Numbered from the stretch's first letter, positions 47,670-56,705 are shown. The stretch is DNA of 64,000 bases from Ruminococcus flavefaciens (GCF_900116855.1 NZ_UETD01000015.1:35796-99795), one strand, 5' to 3'. Numbers and translations: made by a program. Notes: generated by a model not told the origin, from the sequence alone.

Positions 47670-49451
47670 ATGACCGAAAACTACGACAACAACATTTATA
47701 ACGAGCCGTACTGTGTCAAAGATGGCTGCCTTTACGAAACAGTCGAGCGGAAGGGAAAGGTCACAATGGTCAGGCTGTGCGATTACGTTCCCGTACTGAA
47801 ATCTGAGATAACTTTCGATGACGGAAGTGAGTGCCGCAAAGCGTTCGAGGTCGGAGCAGTACATTCCAACGGAACAACAATGCCGACAGTCACAGTCACC
47901 GCAGACGAGATGAGCAGCATGAAATGGCTCATAGAGAAGTGGGGCTCGCTGGGTTCGTATTCGCCTGCGAACAATACTCTCGGCAAGATACGTCATGCGA
48001 TAATGAGCACGAAAGCTGATGTCGAGTTCAGGACGGTGTACAGTCAGACAGGCTGGCGGCAAATAGATAATCGGTACGAGTTTCTGATGCCGTCTGCGGA
48101 TAGTCAGTTCACCGTGGAGCTGCAAGGCAAGCTGAATGCTTACCATTGGAGCGGAAGTGCCAGTGCGGACAAGCTGTTCTATCTTACAGCAATGCTCGAA
48201 AACGGTCTGCTGCCGCAGAGAGTAATGCTTCCGCTGCTTGCGGTAACGTTCCTGTCTCCGTTGGAGCACTTTCTGAAAGCGGCAAGCTGCGAACCGAAAT
48301 TCATAACTGCACTGGTCGGAAAAACAGGTACGCGCAAGTCAACGACTGCGGCGCTGATGTGTTCGTTCTTCGGGAGCTTCACTGCAAGTACGCTCCCGAT
48401 GTCGTTTCACGATACGGCAAACAGCATTCTCAGCAACATCTATTCGCTGAAGGACGTTCTCACCTGCGTCGATGACCTGCACCCGAATGGTGTGTACGGC
48501 GACTCTGAAATGAAAAGCACTGCGCAGAACCTCGCGCGCTTCTACGGTGACAGAATCGGTCGCGCGAGGCTGAACAGTAAAATAGAGCTGCAGCCGTCAC
48601 GTCCGCCGACGGGTATGTGTCTTGTCACTGCGGAGTACGTTCCTGAGATTTCTCAGAGCGGTCTTGCGCGATACTTCATCGTCGAGATGAAAGCAGACGA
48701 CATAGATCTTGCTCTGATGACTGAGTATCAGCAGCTTGCAGCGGACGGAGTGCTTGCGTCGATAATGCACAACTACGTTGACTGGCTGCGCGAAACATAT
48801 CTCTGCGATGAAAATACTTTCGTGCAGGGCTTGTCAGATACATTCAAAAAATACCGCGCCAAAGTAACAGCGGAGTTGTCTGCAAGGTGTGAAAACTTCC
48901 ATACAAGAGTTCCCGATACTCTCGCGCATCTGATGATAGGCTTCGACTTTCTGCTTGCGTTCCTGAATTCAAAAGAAGAAATAGGTGTGCAGGACATGGA
49001 GAACTACAAGAGCTCTTTCCGGAACATAATAGTTACAAGCTCTGTGCGAAACAACAGCATAGTCGAGAACGAAAACTATTCGTATCAGTTCTGCGACAAG
49101 CTGAAAAGTCTGCTCGACAGCGGCAGGTGCAGTGTCAACGTCATTGGCAGCGACTGCGATATGAACCGAAAAGGCTTCATCGGCTTCGATGACGACAACT
49201 ACTATTACCTAATCATGAATGCGGCGCTGTCAGAGGTGGTGAAGCTGTCGAAGGAAATGGGTGAGAGCTTCTCCATTGGCAAGAATAGTCTGATACAGCA
49301 GCTGGTCGATGACGGTATCATGGTGGTGAAGGGTAAACGCAACACGACCACTGTCCGTGTGACCGATGACCGTCAGATGAGCGTTGCGGTGCTTGATAAG
49401 TCGAAAATGTCTCCCGATATGGAAGAAGCCCAAAACAACGGAAATCGCTGA
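47670..49451 (+). CDS. Mobile-element replicative helicase/primase-like ATPase (DUF927-like)
   Basis: 593 residues from the ATG at 47670 (AAAGGATGATAGG upstream). A Walker A motif FITALVGKTGTRKSTTAALM lies about residue 211-230, followed by LTCVDDLHPNG (Walker B) and a late arginine-rich GLARYFIVEM segment. The N-terminal half (SMKWLIEKWGSLGSYSP, SQTGWRQIDNRYEFLMP) fits the DUF927 helicase superfamily, which is typical of replication proteins of integrative elements and satellites. It heads the rep-xis-int block of the element. Confidence 0.8.
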   Translation: MTENYDNNIYNEPYCVKDGCLYETVERKGKVTMVRLCDYVPVLKSEITFDDGSECRKAFEVGAVHSNGTTMPTVTVTADEMSSMKWLIEKWGSLGSYSPANNTLGKIRHAIMSTKADVEFRTVYSQTGWRQIDNRYEFLMPSADSQFTVELQGKLNAYHWSGSASADKLFYLTAMLENGLLPQRVMLPLLAVTFLSPLEHFLKAASCEPKFITALVGKTGTRKSTTAALMCSFFGSFTASTLPMSFHDTANSILSNIYSLKDVLTCVDDLHPNGVYGDSEMKSTAQNLARFYGDRIGRARLNSKIELQPSRPPTGMCLVTAEYVPEISQSGLARYFIVEMKADDIDLALMTEYQQLAADGVLASIMHNYVDWLRETYLCDENTFVQGLSDTFKKYRAKVTAELSARCENFHTRVPDTLAHLMIGFDFLLAFLNSKEEIGVQDMENYKSSFRNIIVTSSVRNNSIVENENYSYQFCDKLKSLLDSGRCSVNVIGSDCDMNRKGFIGFDDDNYYYLIMNAALSEVVKLSKEMGESFSIGKNSLIQQLVDDGIMVVKGKRNTTTVRVTDDRQMSVAVLDKSKMSPDMEEAQNNGNR

Positions 49452-49580
49452 GATTTTTGGGTTGCAGGATAAAGGCTGGCGTCAAAGCGCCCGCCGTTCC
49501 ACATCGGACGGGCAGTGCCCGCCGATATTTCACAGGTTGTGAGTTTACTGGATTGGAGTCAAAATCAAAAAGGGAGAAAA

Positions 49581-49865
49581 ATGCTGATGTCAAAAAATAC
49601 AAAAAGCAAGAAAAATACCGATGTTTCGGCAAATTATGATGGAGTCTACGCTCCGAAAATACTCTTTCCGCTGTACGTTTATCCCGAGACTATGAAAACG
49701 GTGGAGAGCATATATAAGTCGGATAATTGCAGCACAAAAACTGAGTTCATGGAGAAAGCTATCCGCTTCTACTGCACACACCTTATGCAGAACAAACCTG
49801 AACTTATCGAATACCTTGCGCCGCATATAGAGCATATCGTTGAGGGATATATCATGGGGGACTGA
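49581..49865 (+). CDS. Small element-borne protein, possible ribbon-helix-helix
   Basis: 94 residues from 49581 (GGGAGA upstream; 49587 also possible). Basic start SKNTKSKKNTD, then PKILFPLYVYPETMKTVESI and STKTEFMEKAIRFYCTHL, the last resembling the helix pair of ribbon-helix-helix proteins. It may be a DNA-binding regulator or plasmid-type copy-control protein of the element. It overlaps the next frame by a few bases. Confidence 0.6.
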   Translation: MLMSKNTKSKKNTDVSANYDGVYAPKILFPLYVYPETMKTVESIYKSDNCSTKTEFMEKAIRFYCTHLMQNKPELIEYLAPHIEHIVEGYIMGD

Positions 49866-50061
49866 GCAGAGGGTGTCTCGTGCGATATTCAAGCTTGCTG
49901 TTGAAGTCGGTGCGCAGACGCATATGCTTGCGGCGATAAATGATATCGAGGACAGTACACTTTTCAAGCTCCGTGAAATGGTCACAGACGAGGTGCGGCG
50001 TATCAACGGTATCATAAACTTCGAGAGTGCTGTCAGATATCAGCGCAGTGAGGAAGAATAA
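49840..50061 (+). CDS. Conserved small protein of integrative elements
   Basis: About 73 residues with a TTG start at 49840 that overlaps the previous gene; a GTG at 49873 would give 62 residues. It reads RVSRAIFKLAVEVGAQTHML, then AAINDIEDSTLFKLREMVTD and EVRRINGIINFESAVRYQRS. All-helical, no known motif. Such frames accompany the helicase and integrase genes in related elements as far as I recall. Function unknown; translation probably coupled. Confidence 0.6.
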   Translation: MRDISWGTEQRVSRAIFKLAVEVGAQTHMLAAINDIEDSTLFKLREMVTDEVRRINGIINFESAVRYQRSEEE

Positions 50062-50179
50062 AAGCTGATTGTTGTGTAGTGCTTCTGCTCGAAATCAACA
50101 GCGAACATTCGGTGGTTCTGGTGAATGGATTTCGACGGCGAGCTGTGGTATGATTGTTGGTCAGGAGGTGAACGCGGCG

Positions 50180-50458
50180 ATGAAGTTGCAGGATCTGTAT
50201 TATGGAAACGTCATACCGTGTCAGCACGATGTAAGAAAGGACTCTGACTATGCAAAGCGAAGTCTGGAGCTGCTTGAAATGTGCGACACACTGGAGAAAC
50301 GGCTGTCGGCTGACGATAAGAAACTGCTTAACGAGATAACGGATATGCAGGGAATGCTGTCCGAGACGATGGTAGCGGAGAGCTACATACAGGGCTTCCG
50401 CGACTGCGCCGAACTTGTCATAGATGTGCTGTTCGGCAGGAGCGATAATCTGAAATAG
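50180..50458 (+). CDS. DUF6809-like small protein
   Basis: 92 residues from the ATG at 50180 (AGGAGGTGAACGCGGCG upstream). KLQDLYYGNVIPCQHDVRKD, then EMCDTLEKRLSADDKKLLNE and AESYIQGFRDCAELVIDVLF. The LYYGNxxP start and the late YIxGFRxxxxLxxDVL fit DUF6809, a small helical family seen on Firmicutes mobile elements. Role unknown. Preceded by 118 bases with no gene. Confidence 0.65.
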   Translation: MKLQDLYYGNVIPCQHDVRKDSDYAKRSLELLEMCDTLEKRLSADDKKLLNEITDMQGMLSETMVAESYIQGFRDCAELVIDVLFGRSDNLK

Positions 50459-50524
50459 AATTATAGCAATGGCATGGGTACGGTCGTCGCCGTGCCCATT
50501 TGACCTTTGAAGGGAGTGAGAATA

Positions 50525-50557
50525 ATGACCACAGTATTCATTCGTGAGAACAACTGA
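50525..50557 (+). other. Ten-residue leader ORF before the excisionase
   Basis: GAAGGGAGTGAGAATA ribosome site and ATG at 50525 encode MTTVFIRENN, stopping 22 bases before the excisionase start. It may couple translation of the next gene. Confidence 0.45.
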
Positions 50558-50579
50558 CGTTCGGCGAAAGGAGAATAGA

Positions 50580-50771
50580 ATGGGTGAAAACAACGAGGAA
50601 AGAATAGTTATGCTGACCATAAAGGAGGCGGCGGCTCTTGTGGAGGGGCTGACAGAGTACCGTGTGCGTCAGATGTGCATAAACGATCAGGTGCCGCACA
50701 TCATGGCTGGCAAGAAATATCTAATCAACAAGGACTTGTTCCTCAGGTATCTGCGTGGGGAGACTGCGTAA
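50580..50771 (+). CDS. xis: Excisionase-family DNA-binding protein
   Basis: 63 residues, ATG at 50580 with GAAAGGAG upstream. MerR/excisionase helix-turn-helix: MLTIKEAAALVEGLTEYRVR, then QMCINDQVPHIMAGKKYLIN and KDLFLRYLRGE. It probably controls direction of recombination by the integrase encoded 100 bases downstream. Gene symbol given for role by position. Confidence 0.85.
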   Translation: MGENNEERIVMLTIKEAAALVEGLTEYRVRQMCINDQVPHIMAGKKYLINKDLFLRYLRGETA

Positions 50772-50787
50772 ATAAATAATAAGAAAA

Positions 50788-50849
50788 GGCGCGTTTCCGC
50801 TGGACTTTTCTGCCGCGTTGTGGTATGATGTCCTTGGTAGAAACGCGCC
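50788..50849 (+). promoter_or_regulatory. Integrase promoter enclosed in an inverted repeat
   Basis: GGCGCGTTTC (50788-50797) and GAAACGCGCC (50840-50849) flank a promoter TGGACT (50801-50806), 17 bases, TATGAT (50824-50829). The arms can form a hairpin that ends the upstream transcript, or bind a dimeric regulator over the integrase promoter. Confidence 0.7.
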
Positions 50850-50874
50850 GTATTATTGAACGGAGGTTTTATAT

Positions 50875-52104
50875 ATGGCGGCTATCAGAAAAAGAAAAAA
50901 CGGTTCGTATGAAATAAGAGTCTCCTGCGGTTACGGAGTCGACGGCAAACAGCACAACCAGTACAGGAGCTATTATCCCGAGCCCGGAATGACTCCGCGG
51001 CAGATTGAGAGGGAAGTCAACAAAATGGCGGTGCTGTTCGAGGAAGAGTGCATGAGGGGACAGATAACCTCGGCGATAAAGTTCCAGCGATTTGCGGAGC
51101 AGTGGTTCGAGGAGTACGCGAAGATCAACCTCAGACCAACTTCCTACGCAAGAATGAAACAGCTCACCAAGCGTGTCTATCCTGCTCTGGGACACAAGCG
51201 GATCGACAAGATAACTGCGCGCGACATTCAGCGATTCATCACCGACATGATGATAAACGGCAGGAACGAGACTACAGGCAAACCACTCTCGCGTAAGACA
51301 GCGGTCCACCACCTGAGCTTCATCAGCGATGTGTTTACATATGCGATACGAATGGGTATGCTCAGCGACAATCCGTGCAGGCGAGTGTTCGTACCGAAGC
51401 AGGAGCAGCTCGAAAAGGAGATATTCACGCTGGATGAGGTGAGGACGCTGTTCGCCAATCTGGACAATGAGCCGATGAAGTATCAGCTGTACCTTATGCT
51501 TGCGATATACAGCGGATTCCGCCGCAGCGAGATGCTGGGGCTTGAGTGGAAGGACATCGACTTTGAAAATGACCTCATCCACGTCAGACGTACCTCTCAG
51601 TATACCGCGGAGAAGGGAATATACACGGACACCACCAAGACGCGGAGTTCTAAGCGTGTATCGAAGATGCCCGAGATAATAATGGACCTGCTGAGGCGGT
51701 TCAGAACGGAGCAGACTATCGAGGCACGACGGCTCGGGACAAAGTGGGTGGAGAATGACAGGCTGTTCACGAAGTGGAATGGCGAGCCTATGAATCCGCA
51801 GACACCGTTTGAGTGGCTGAAGGGCTACTGCGGACGTGTGGGAGTGCCCTTCAAAAATATACACTCCCTGCGTCACCTGCACGCGAGTCTGCTTATATTC
51901 GAGGGAGTGGACGTGGTGGCGGTCTCGGCTGATATGGGACACAGCGTCGTAGGAACAACTCTGAACCTGTATTCCCATATGTTCCAGGAGGCGAGGGCTC
52001 GCAACTGCGAGGCTATCACCAACGCTCTGAAGTTCGCTCATCAGCCTGCGGAGTGCGTGAAATATGACGTTCAGAACCGCGGCGGCGAGCAGTTCAGGAC
52101 ATAA
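50875..52104 (+). CDS. int: Tyrosine site-specific integrase
   Basis: 409 residues. The N-terminal AP2-like arm-binding part starts AAIRKRKNGSYEIRVSCGYG. The SAM-like core-binding domain spans about residues 65-165. The catalytic domain has SGFRRSEMLGLEW (Arg I, about 215), HSLRHLHASL (His-x-x-Arg, about 340) and TTLNLYSHMFQ with the nucleophilic Tyr (about 375). It recombines attachment sites; the core at 52250-52272 lies 146 bases after its stop. GGAGG ribosome site. The remnant at 20845-21087 is a relative. Confidence 0.96.
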   Translation: MAAIRKRKNGSYEIRVSCGYGVDGKQHNQYRSYYPEPGMTPRQIEREVNKMAVLFEEECMRGQITSAIKFQRFAEQWFEEYAKINLRPTSYARMKQLTKRVYPALGHKRIDKITARDIQRFITDMMINGRNETTGKPLSRKTAVHHLSFISDVFTYAIRMGMLSDNPCRRVFVPKQEQLEKEIFTLDEVRTLFANLDNEPMKYQLYLMLAIYSGFRRSEMLGLEWKDIDFENDLIHVRRTSQYTAEKGIYTDTTKTRSSKRVSKMPEIIMDLLRRFRTEQTIEARRLGTKWVENDRLFTKWNGEPMNPQTPFEWLKGYCGRVGVPFKNIHSLRHLHASLLIFEGVDVVAVSADMGHSVVGTTLNLYSHMFQEARARNCEAITNALKFAHQPAECVKYDVQNRGGEQFRT

Positions 52105-52110
52105 AAATGA

Positions 52111-52240
52111 CCGCAGAGCCAGAACTCTGCGGCACACCTGAAAATAGTTAAAAGTGGTAATAAGTGGTCAGTAAGTGGTTACGGGTAGTTGGTTAAAATA
52201 ATAAAAAACTGCAAATGGCTTAGAATAGCCATTTGCAGTA
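52111..52240 (+). terminator. Terminators and arm repeats after the integrase
   Basis: CCGCAGAG...CTCTGCGG (52111-52132) and CTGCAAATGGCT...AGCCATTTGCAG (52210-52239). Between them three direct repeats of AAGTGGT(A/C) at about 52155, 52166 and 52177, spaced 11 bases, plausible integrase arm sites. Confidence 0.65.
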
Positions 52241-52249
52241 ACCAATTAA

Positions 52250-52272
52250 TGGTGACCCGTACGGGAATTGAA
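52250..52272. other. Attachment-site core, right copy (tRNA 3'-end sequence)
   Basis: Identical over 23 bases to 21082-21104. Arm-type repeats lie on both sides (AAGTGGT units before; AAGTGCC units near 52388-52415 after), as in the junction of two tandem elements. Confidence 0.8.
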
Positions 52273-52502
52273 TTAATTCTGAGCATTTTAGTAGTCTTTA
52301 GTAAAATGCGAAAAAGGCTGTAATTTGCGGATTTTTGAAGCTTCAATTATAGTAACTTCAAGCGATTTCAGACGATTTTTAGTACCGATAAGTGCCAAAC
52401 AAGTGCCAAAAGTGGCGCATTCTCTCCAAATAGTAAACCAATGTTCAATGAATATATTCAGGGATAATGAATCTGAAATAGGAGCATTATCCCTGTTTTT
52501 TT
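52273..52502. repeat. Element end sequence, second copy, with terminator
   Basis: Homologous to 21105-21246 and to 56700-56890 (the ATTATAGTAACTTCAA and GCCAAAAGTGG segments and TGTTCAATGAATAT). It includes a CAGGGATAATG ... CATTATCCCTG terminator with T-run (52459-52502). 52503-52721 shows nothing. Confidence 0.65.
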
Positions 52503-52721
52503 CTTATATATCAAGTTGCCTATTGCATAATCATGGAATACCTTAATGCTCTTATTGTTTTGCTCAAAAGCCGAACTGCTCGATATACATAGCTTATGTT
52601 TCCATTGATAAACGAGAACTTATACCTATATTCTAATGCGGTTAAATGCAATGGCGGCATCTTATGTAGCTTTTTCTACTAATAAAAAGATTATGTAAAT
52701 ACGCATGTTAAATAACTAAAA

Positions 52722-53294
52722 TTATAGTTTTATCATACATTTATGGGGGTATAAAGAAATTACCAAGAAAGAATCACCTGAATTAAAATCTTCAGGATCT
52801 ATATCTTTGTTAGTAAGAACAAAAGGTATCCAGAATTCCATTTCGTTGTTTTCGGATAAAGAAAATTTGGTTTCGGGATAAGTATTAATGTATGAATATA
52901 ATACTTGAGAAAAAAAGTTGATATATGAACCGTTTTGAAGTATAAGATTTCGCATATCTATGCCAGATCTAGAGCCATTTGTATTATTGCAATTCTTTAT
53001 TTTTACATGTATGATACTTATATAATCATAGTGATTTAGCCCCATTTCTTCTATGATATTATATTTTTTTATAAAAGAGTCAATATTCAGTTGTTCATGT
53101 CCAAGTACAGTTATTGAATAACCATCAGATGATTCAAGGCTAGTGTCATTATAATTATCATCGAATCTTACTTCTTCATTCATCTTGTAATAGAATATTG
53201 GTACATTAATACTGTGTGAATTAACATAATGTATTTGAATACTGCAAATTACAGTGATAACGGGCAATAAACCCAAAAGAACTTTTTTCCACAT
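52722..53294 (-). CDS. DUF5028-like exported protein
   Basis: 190 residues. One N-terminal hydrophobic segment (about residues 5-20) followed by HYVNSHSINVPIFYYKMNEE and a strand-rich domain (GYSITVLGHEQLNID, IIHVKIKNCNNTNGS), ending HKCMIKL. This layout fits DUF5028 proteins, which accompany bacteriocin-type and other export loci in Lachnospiraceae and Ruminococcaceae. It is the last gene of a four-gene operon. Function unknown. Confidence 0.7.
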   Translation of the reverse strand: MWKKVLLGLLPVITVICSIQIHYVNSHSINVPIFYYKMNEEVRFDDNYNDTSLESSDGYSITVLGHEQLNIDSFIKKYNIIEEMGLNHYDYISIIHVKIKNCNNTNGSRSGIDMRNLILQNGSYINFFSQVLYSYINTYPETKFSLSENNEMEFWIPFVLTNKDIDPEDFNSGDSFLVISLYPHKCMIKL

Positions 53295-53305
53295 TTTTAA
53301 TCACC

Positions 53306-54106
53306 TTATTTATTTGATATTGAACGTTTTTTATTTATTATAAAAGTGGCAATTGTAAAAATCAACAATACTCCTATTTCAATACAGTATTGTTTTATAT
53401 TCTTAAATGTTGTAACTGCTGCACTACAATATATTAATGGAGAGATATTTATTGAAAAAGAATAATGAATATTTATTACATGAATTATAAATAATAGTAA
53501 TTCTGGAATAAAATAAGCAAGCCAAAACTCATTAAAAACCTTATAGCAATTATAACTTAACATACCTAATAATCCACATAATAAAAATATTAAGCAGATA
53601 TATATCATTTCATAAATAAAAGGATTAGAATAAAATAAGTCACTTAAAAAATCTCTTTTTATTACATCATAGTAAATATCATATACCGAATCTGGAGTAA
53701 TTGCAGGGATAAAGCACAGAATACTAATAAAATTAATAAAAAAAGGAATAAAAGAAAACGCTCCACTAATAAAAAAAATTTTCAAGTATGAATTATTTTT
53801 ATTTGTCTTGTTTTCTTTTTTTAATAATATAAAGCCAAGAACAGGTATTATTGCTCCTAAAAACATTATATAGATAAAAATATTTTTTACGTAGCTGCTA
53901 TTTAATCCGCCAATCCAATATGTAAAAGCACTATTAAGTGGAATAAGCGGATTCATCAAAGTATCTTTAGTTATTATACCAATATAATCATGATAGTCTT
54001 TTACTGCATGATAAGTATAGACTAAAGATAAGAATATTTGTATTACCAAGGGAATGATCCAGAAAAAAACAATTATAAGATTATTTCTTGTTTTATTTTT
54101 ATACAT
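53306..54106 (-). CDS. Multi-pass membrane protein
   Basis: 266 residues with about six hydrophobic segments (for example LIIVFFWIIPLVIQIFLSLV at the start and IEIGVLLIFTIATFI at the end). Lysine-rich loops. No domain family recognised; it resembles the permease-like integral membrane proteins in ABC-type or peptide-export loci, without a detectable ATPase partner in this operon. Very AT-rich. Confidence 0.65.
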   Translation of the reverse strand: MYKNKTRNNLIIVFFWIIPLVIQIFLSLVYTYHAVKDYHDYIGIITKDTLMNPLIPLNSAFTYWIGGLNSSYVKNIFIYIMFLGAIIPVLGFILLKKENKTNKNNSYLKIFFISGAFSFIPFFINFISILCFIPAITPDSVYDIYYDVIKRDFLSDLFYSNPFIYEMIYICLIFLLCGLLGMLSYNCYKVFNEFWLAYFIPELLLFIIHVINIHYSFSINISPLIYCSAAVTTFKNIKQYCIEIGVLLIFTIATFIINKKRSISNK

Positions 54107-54165
54107 ATGAACCTCTTTTTATCGTTGATGCATTTTATTGTTAGTTGAATTTATTTTTGGGTTTG

Positions 54166-54726
54166 TTACTGATTTCCAATCGGCGAGTAATACCATTCAC
54201 CGGCTGTATCCGGGCTCCATGTTCCTGCAGAACCATCATAACTAGTCACACACAAATAAACTGCACATCTTTTAGAATTTGCACTGACTTTTGAGTTTTT
54301 ATATCCCTTTGACCAATAGTTTTCTTTTACATACTGATAGATTTTTCTTACATAACCAGCGCCTAAGTCCAGATTATTGCATTTTATATATCCGCCATTA
54401 TAATGTTCACAATCATATTTATTGTCAATTACCCAATCACGCTGTTTTGGACGATAATATTCCACTGCACCCTGAATAGTAACCTTCACATCGCTAGGAC
54501 CTATATCATAATAATATCCTCTTCCTTTTGCATAATTGTATCCATCATTACAAATATAGACACTGGAATAATCATCTTTGGGTCCATGGGACCGGCATGC
54601 TGAGGAATAATTATTGGTAGACCAGCCCTGATCGTTAGTTGATGCTGATGCAATCATTATTCCGTTTGAAGCAATGGCTATGCATGATGTGATAGTTGCA
54701 ACAATTTTAATAATTCTTTTTTTCAT
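54166..54726 (-). CDS. Secreted protein, possibly DUF2712-like
   Basis: 186 residues from the ATG at 54726 (AAAGGAG upstream). Signal peptide of about 28 residues (IIKIVATITSCIAIASNGIM ... ASA). The mature part is rich in Tyr, Ser and Asn, with KDDYSSVYICNDGYNYAKGR, then IQGAVEYYRPKQRDWVIDNK and several cysteines (six to seven) that could form disulphides. The KDDYSSVYI pattern recalls DUF2712 secreted proteins; I am not certain. It is the kind of small exported protein that an element might use against competitors. Confidence 0.6.
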   Translation of the reverse strand: MKKRIIKIVATITSCIAIASNGIMIASASTNDQGWSTNNYSSACRSHGPKDDYSSVYICNDGYNYAKGRGYYYDIGPSDVKVTIQGAVEYYRPKQRDWVIDNKYDCEHYNGGYIKCNNLDLGAGYVRKIYQYVKENYWSKGYKNSKVSANSKRCAVYLCVTSYDGSAGTWSPDTAGEWYYSPIGNQ

Positions 54727-54780
54727 TTTTTCTCCTTTATGAAAATGCATCAACAATAAAAAAAGGTCCATATATGCTTT

Positions 54781-56193
54781 TTATTCACTAAGTAGTATAG
54801 ATGCTCTGCTTTGGATGTTTTTTGCTGTTTGTGCTGAAGATTGATCGCCATCGATCATTAATTCCACTTCTTCATAAATAATATTATATAAACCGCCTAT
54901 TTCAAATTCAAGATGATTTGTATTATTTATGACTTCTTTTAATATATCATATTGTTCGCTTGTAAAATTCCCCATATTACATTCATTTCCATTTATATAT
55001 ATAACTGTATTATAATTATTATTTGAAATAAGCTCATCTGCTTTGTTTTTTAAAGAATCATTATTTATCGGGAATCCTAAGCTTATATTATTATCCTCAA
55101 TAATTTCAGGGAAGAACATTTTATTCTGTATTTTTTCAGAAATCAAAAGCTTAATAAATTCCCACGCACCTTTTTGGACTTCCTTAGAAGCTTTTGCACA
55201 TATTTCTGCATCGCCATACAGTGATACAAAAGAATTGCTACAATCTGTTGAGGGATAACCAACAAATGAGATCTTTTTATTTCTTCCATAGTCATAAAGA
55301 TATTCTTGAAAACATTCAAAGCTATCTATTTTTGCAGTTGATAAAAAGTATTCCTCTGCTACAAACTTGGATTTGTCTATAAGTCCATCTGCTTTAAATT
55401 CCTTTGTAAAATCCAAAAGTTCAATGAATTCATCTGAGTCAAATCTACATTTATTATTTTTGTAATTAATAAATGAAGGGACGCAATTCATGCAAAGATC
55501 ATAAAAAATGCCTGATGCAGTATCAACTCCACCCATGTGTTGCTTACTAAACAAAGAACCTTCTGGCATTTTTTCCCAATTTGCCTTCATTGATGAGATG
55601 TTCCAATCATCAATTTTGCCAACATACTCTTCATATCCATATAAAGTGTTGATAGAATAACCAAAAGGCATATAATATAATTTACTATCAATTTCGCATA
55701 ATTCTAAAATATGTTCATTTAAATTTATAGCATTTTTATCAGTATCACTTTTTATTAATTCATTGAAATCCACAAATGCGCCTTTCTGCGCTAATGAAAA
55801 CACTCTTTCAATGGTTAATAAATTCAATGTCATATCTATATCGTCTTTGTTGAGAATATCCTGAACAATTCTCATATCAGCAGCTGTATATGATTCACCA
55901 ATATCGGACGATTCTTCAGGATTAAAATCATAGAATTCTGCATAGTCAATAACATTTATATGATATCCATTATCTGCTTCATTGAATTCCTTTAAAACTT
56001 CCTGTTCTAATTTATAATTATCAAAATCAAGTACCGCCATATTTATAATAATGTCATTTTCTGGAATGTTTTCATCAACTATTTTACAAACATTCGGCTG
56101 ACTGATGTTAGAACTGCTATTCTTAACAAAGCTACAAGATGATAGAACAATTACTGATGAAATTAGAAAGATTTTTTTTGATAAAGTTAACAT
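54781..56193 (-). CDS. Extracellular solute-binding lipoprotein
   Basis: 470 residues. Lipoprotein signal with lipobox LSSC (Cys near residue 20). Family pattern of ABC solute-binding proteins: INMAVLDFDNYKLEQEVLKE early, ADMRIVQDILNKDDIDMTLN, LYYMPFGYSINTLYGYEEYV in the middle, and KGAWEFIKLLISEKIQNKMF near the end. Such proteins normally deliver sugars or peptides to an ABC transporter; here no complete transporter follows. It heads the operon, behind a hairpin with a T-run. Confidence 0.82.
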   Translation of the reverse strand: MLTLSKKIFLISSVIVLSSCSFVKNSSSNISQPNVCKIVDENIPENDIIINMAVLDFDNYKLEQEVLKEFNEADNGYHINVIDYAEFYDFNPEESSDIGESYTAADMRIVQDILNKDDIDMTLNLLTIERVFSLAQKGAFVDFNELIKSDTDKNAINLNEHILELCEIDSKLYYMPFGYSINTLYGYEEYVGKIDDWNISSMKANWEKMPEGSLFSKQHMGGVDTASGIFYDLCMNCVPSFINYKNNKCRFDSDEFIELLDFTKEFKADGLIDKSKFVAEEYFLSTAKIDSFECFQEYLYDYGRNKKISFVGYPSTDCSNSFVSLYGDAEICAKASKEVQKGAWEFIKLLISEKIQNKMFFPEIIEDNNISLGFPINNDSLKNKADELISNNNYNTVIYINGNECNMGNFTSEQYDILKEVINNTNHLEFEIGGLYNIIYEEVELMIDGDQSSAQTAKNIQSRASILLSE

Positions 56194-56211
56194 AGTGATC
56201 TCCTTGCATAA

Positions 56212-56248
56212 AATAAAAAAGGTGTATTCTGATTATAAAATACACCTT
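56212..56248 (-). terminator. Terminator-like hairpin in the leader of the lipoprotein operon
   Basis: On the minus strand AAAGGTGTATT ... AATACACC followed by seven T (A-run at 56214-56220), 19 bases before the start codon at 56193. Either attenuation of this operon or the end of an older upstream transcript. Confidence 0.7.
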
Positions 56249-56407
56249 TAGTCTTCATATTAACTTACATACAAATTAAGATGTTTTTTAAAAATAATTG
56301 AAACGTTTTTTGAGTTGTATAATACATAATTAGGTTGAATACTTTTTTATTCTATCATAATATGCTACTAATGTCAAGATTAATCCAATAATAATTGTAG
56401 CATAGCG

Positions 56408-56443
56408 TTACATATAAGGAGTTTCTTTCCATGGTTTGGGCAT
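56408..56443 (-). pseudogene. Fragment resembling the methyltransferase start
   Basis: GAGGTGAG ribosome site and ATG at 56443 encode MPKPWKETPYM and stop. It resembles the MPNPWEEI and MTNPWEEI starts of the methyltransferase copies at 17054 and 29077. A short, weak match. Confidence 0.4.
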
Positions 56444-56487
56444 AAAGCTCACCTCTGTTTAATGTTCTTTTTAAAAGGATTTGCAAT

Positions 56488-56545
56488 TGAAGTATACAGC
56501 TTTGTACAGAGCAGAAAGCTACGTACAGGTTCGTCTTCTTCAACA
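56488..56545 (-). pseudogene. Fragment of a DUF6076-like gene
   Basis: About 50 bases match the coding region for EPVYSFLLCTKLYV of the gene at 62515-63516 (plus-strand position near 63220). Nothing else of that gene is present. Confidence 0.6.
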
Positions 56546-56564
56546 GCGAGTACATTGTGACAAC

Positions 56565-56705
56565 ACCGTTGAAAAAAAGCAGGAGTACTTTATCTACAAA
56601 ATGATGCACCCGGAACTGTATATTCTTGCAGGAGCGCCGAAGATAGGCAAGTCTTGGTTAGCACTGGACGTGTGTTTGTCTGTTACTAGTAAAAGGCGAA
56701 AATAG
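56565..56705 (+). pseudogene. Fragment of a RepA/AAA_25-type helicase gene
   Basis: The frame reads MMHPELYILAGAPKIGKS and on to ALDVCLSVTSKRRK before a stop. GAPKIGKSW is the Walker A of RepA-like hexameric helicases of plasmids and integrative elements. Only the P-loop strand remains. It directly precedes the third copy of the element-end repeat. Confidence 0.7.

Noticed and set aside
50788..50849. Invertible promoter switch
   Set aside because: Arms are only ten bases and 42 bases apart, too short for known invertases, and no serine invertase is encoded nearby. Kept as a regulatory region.
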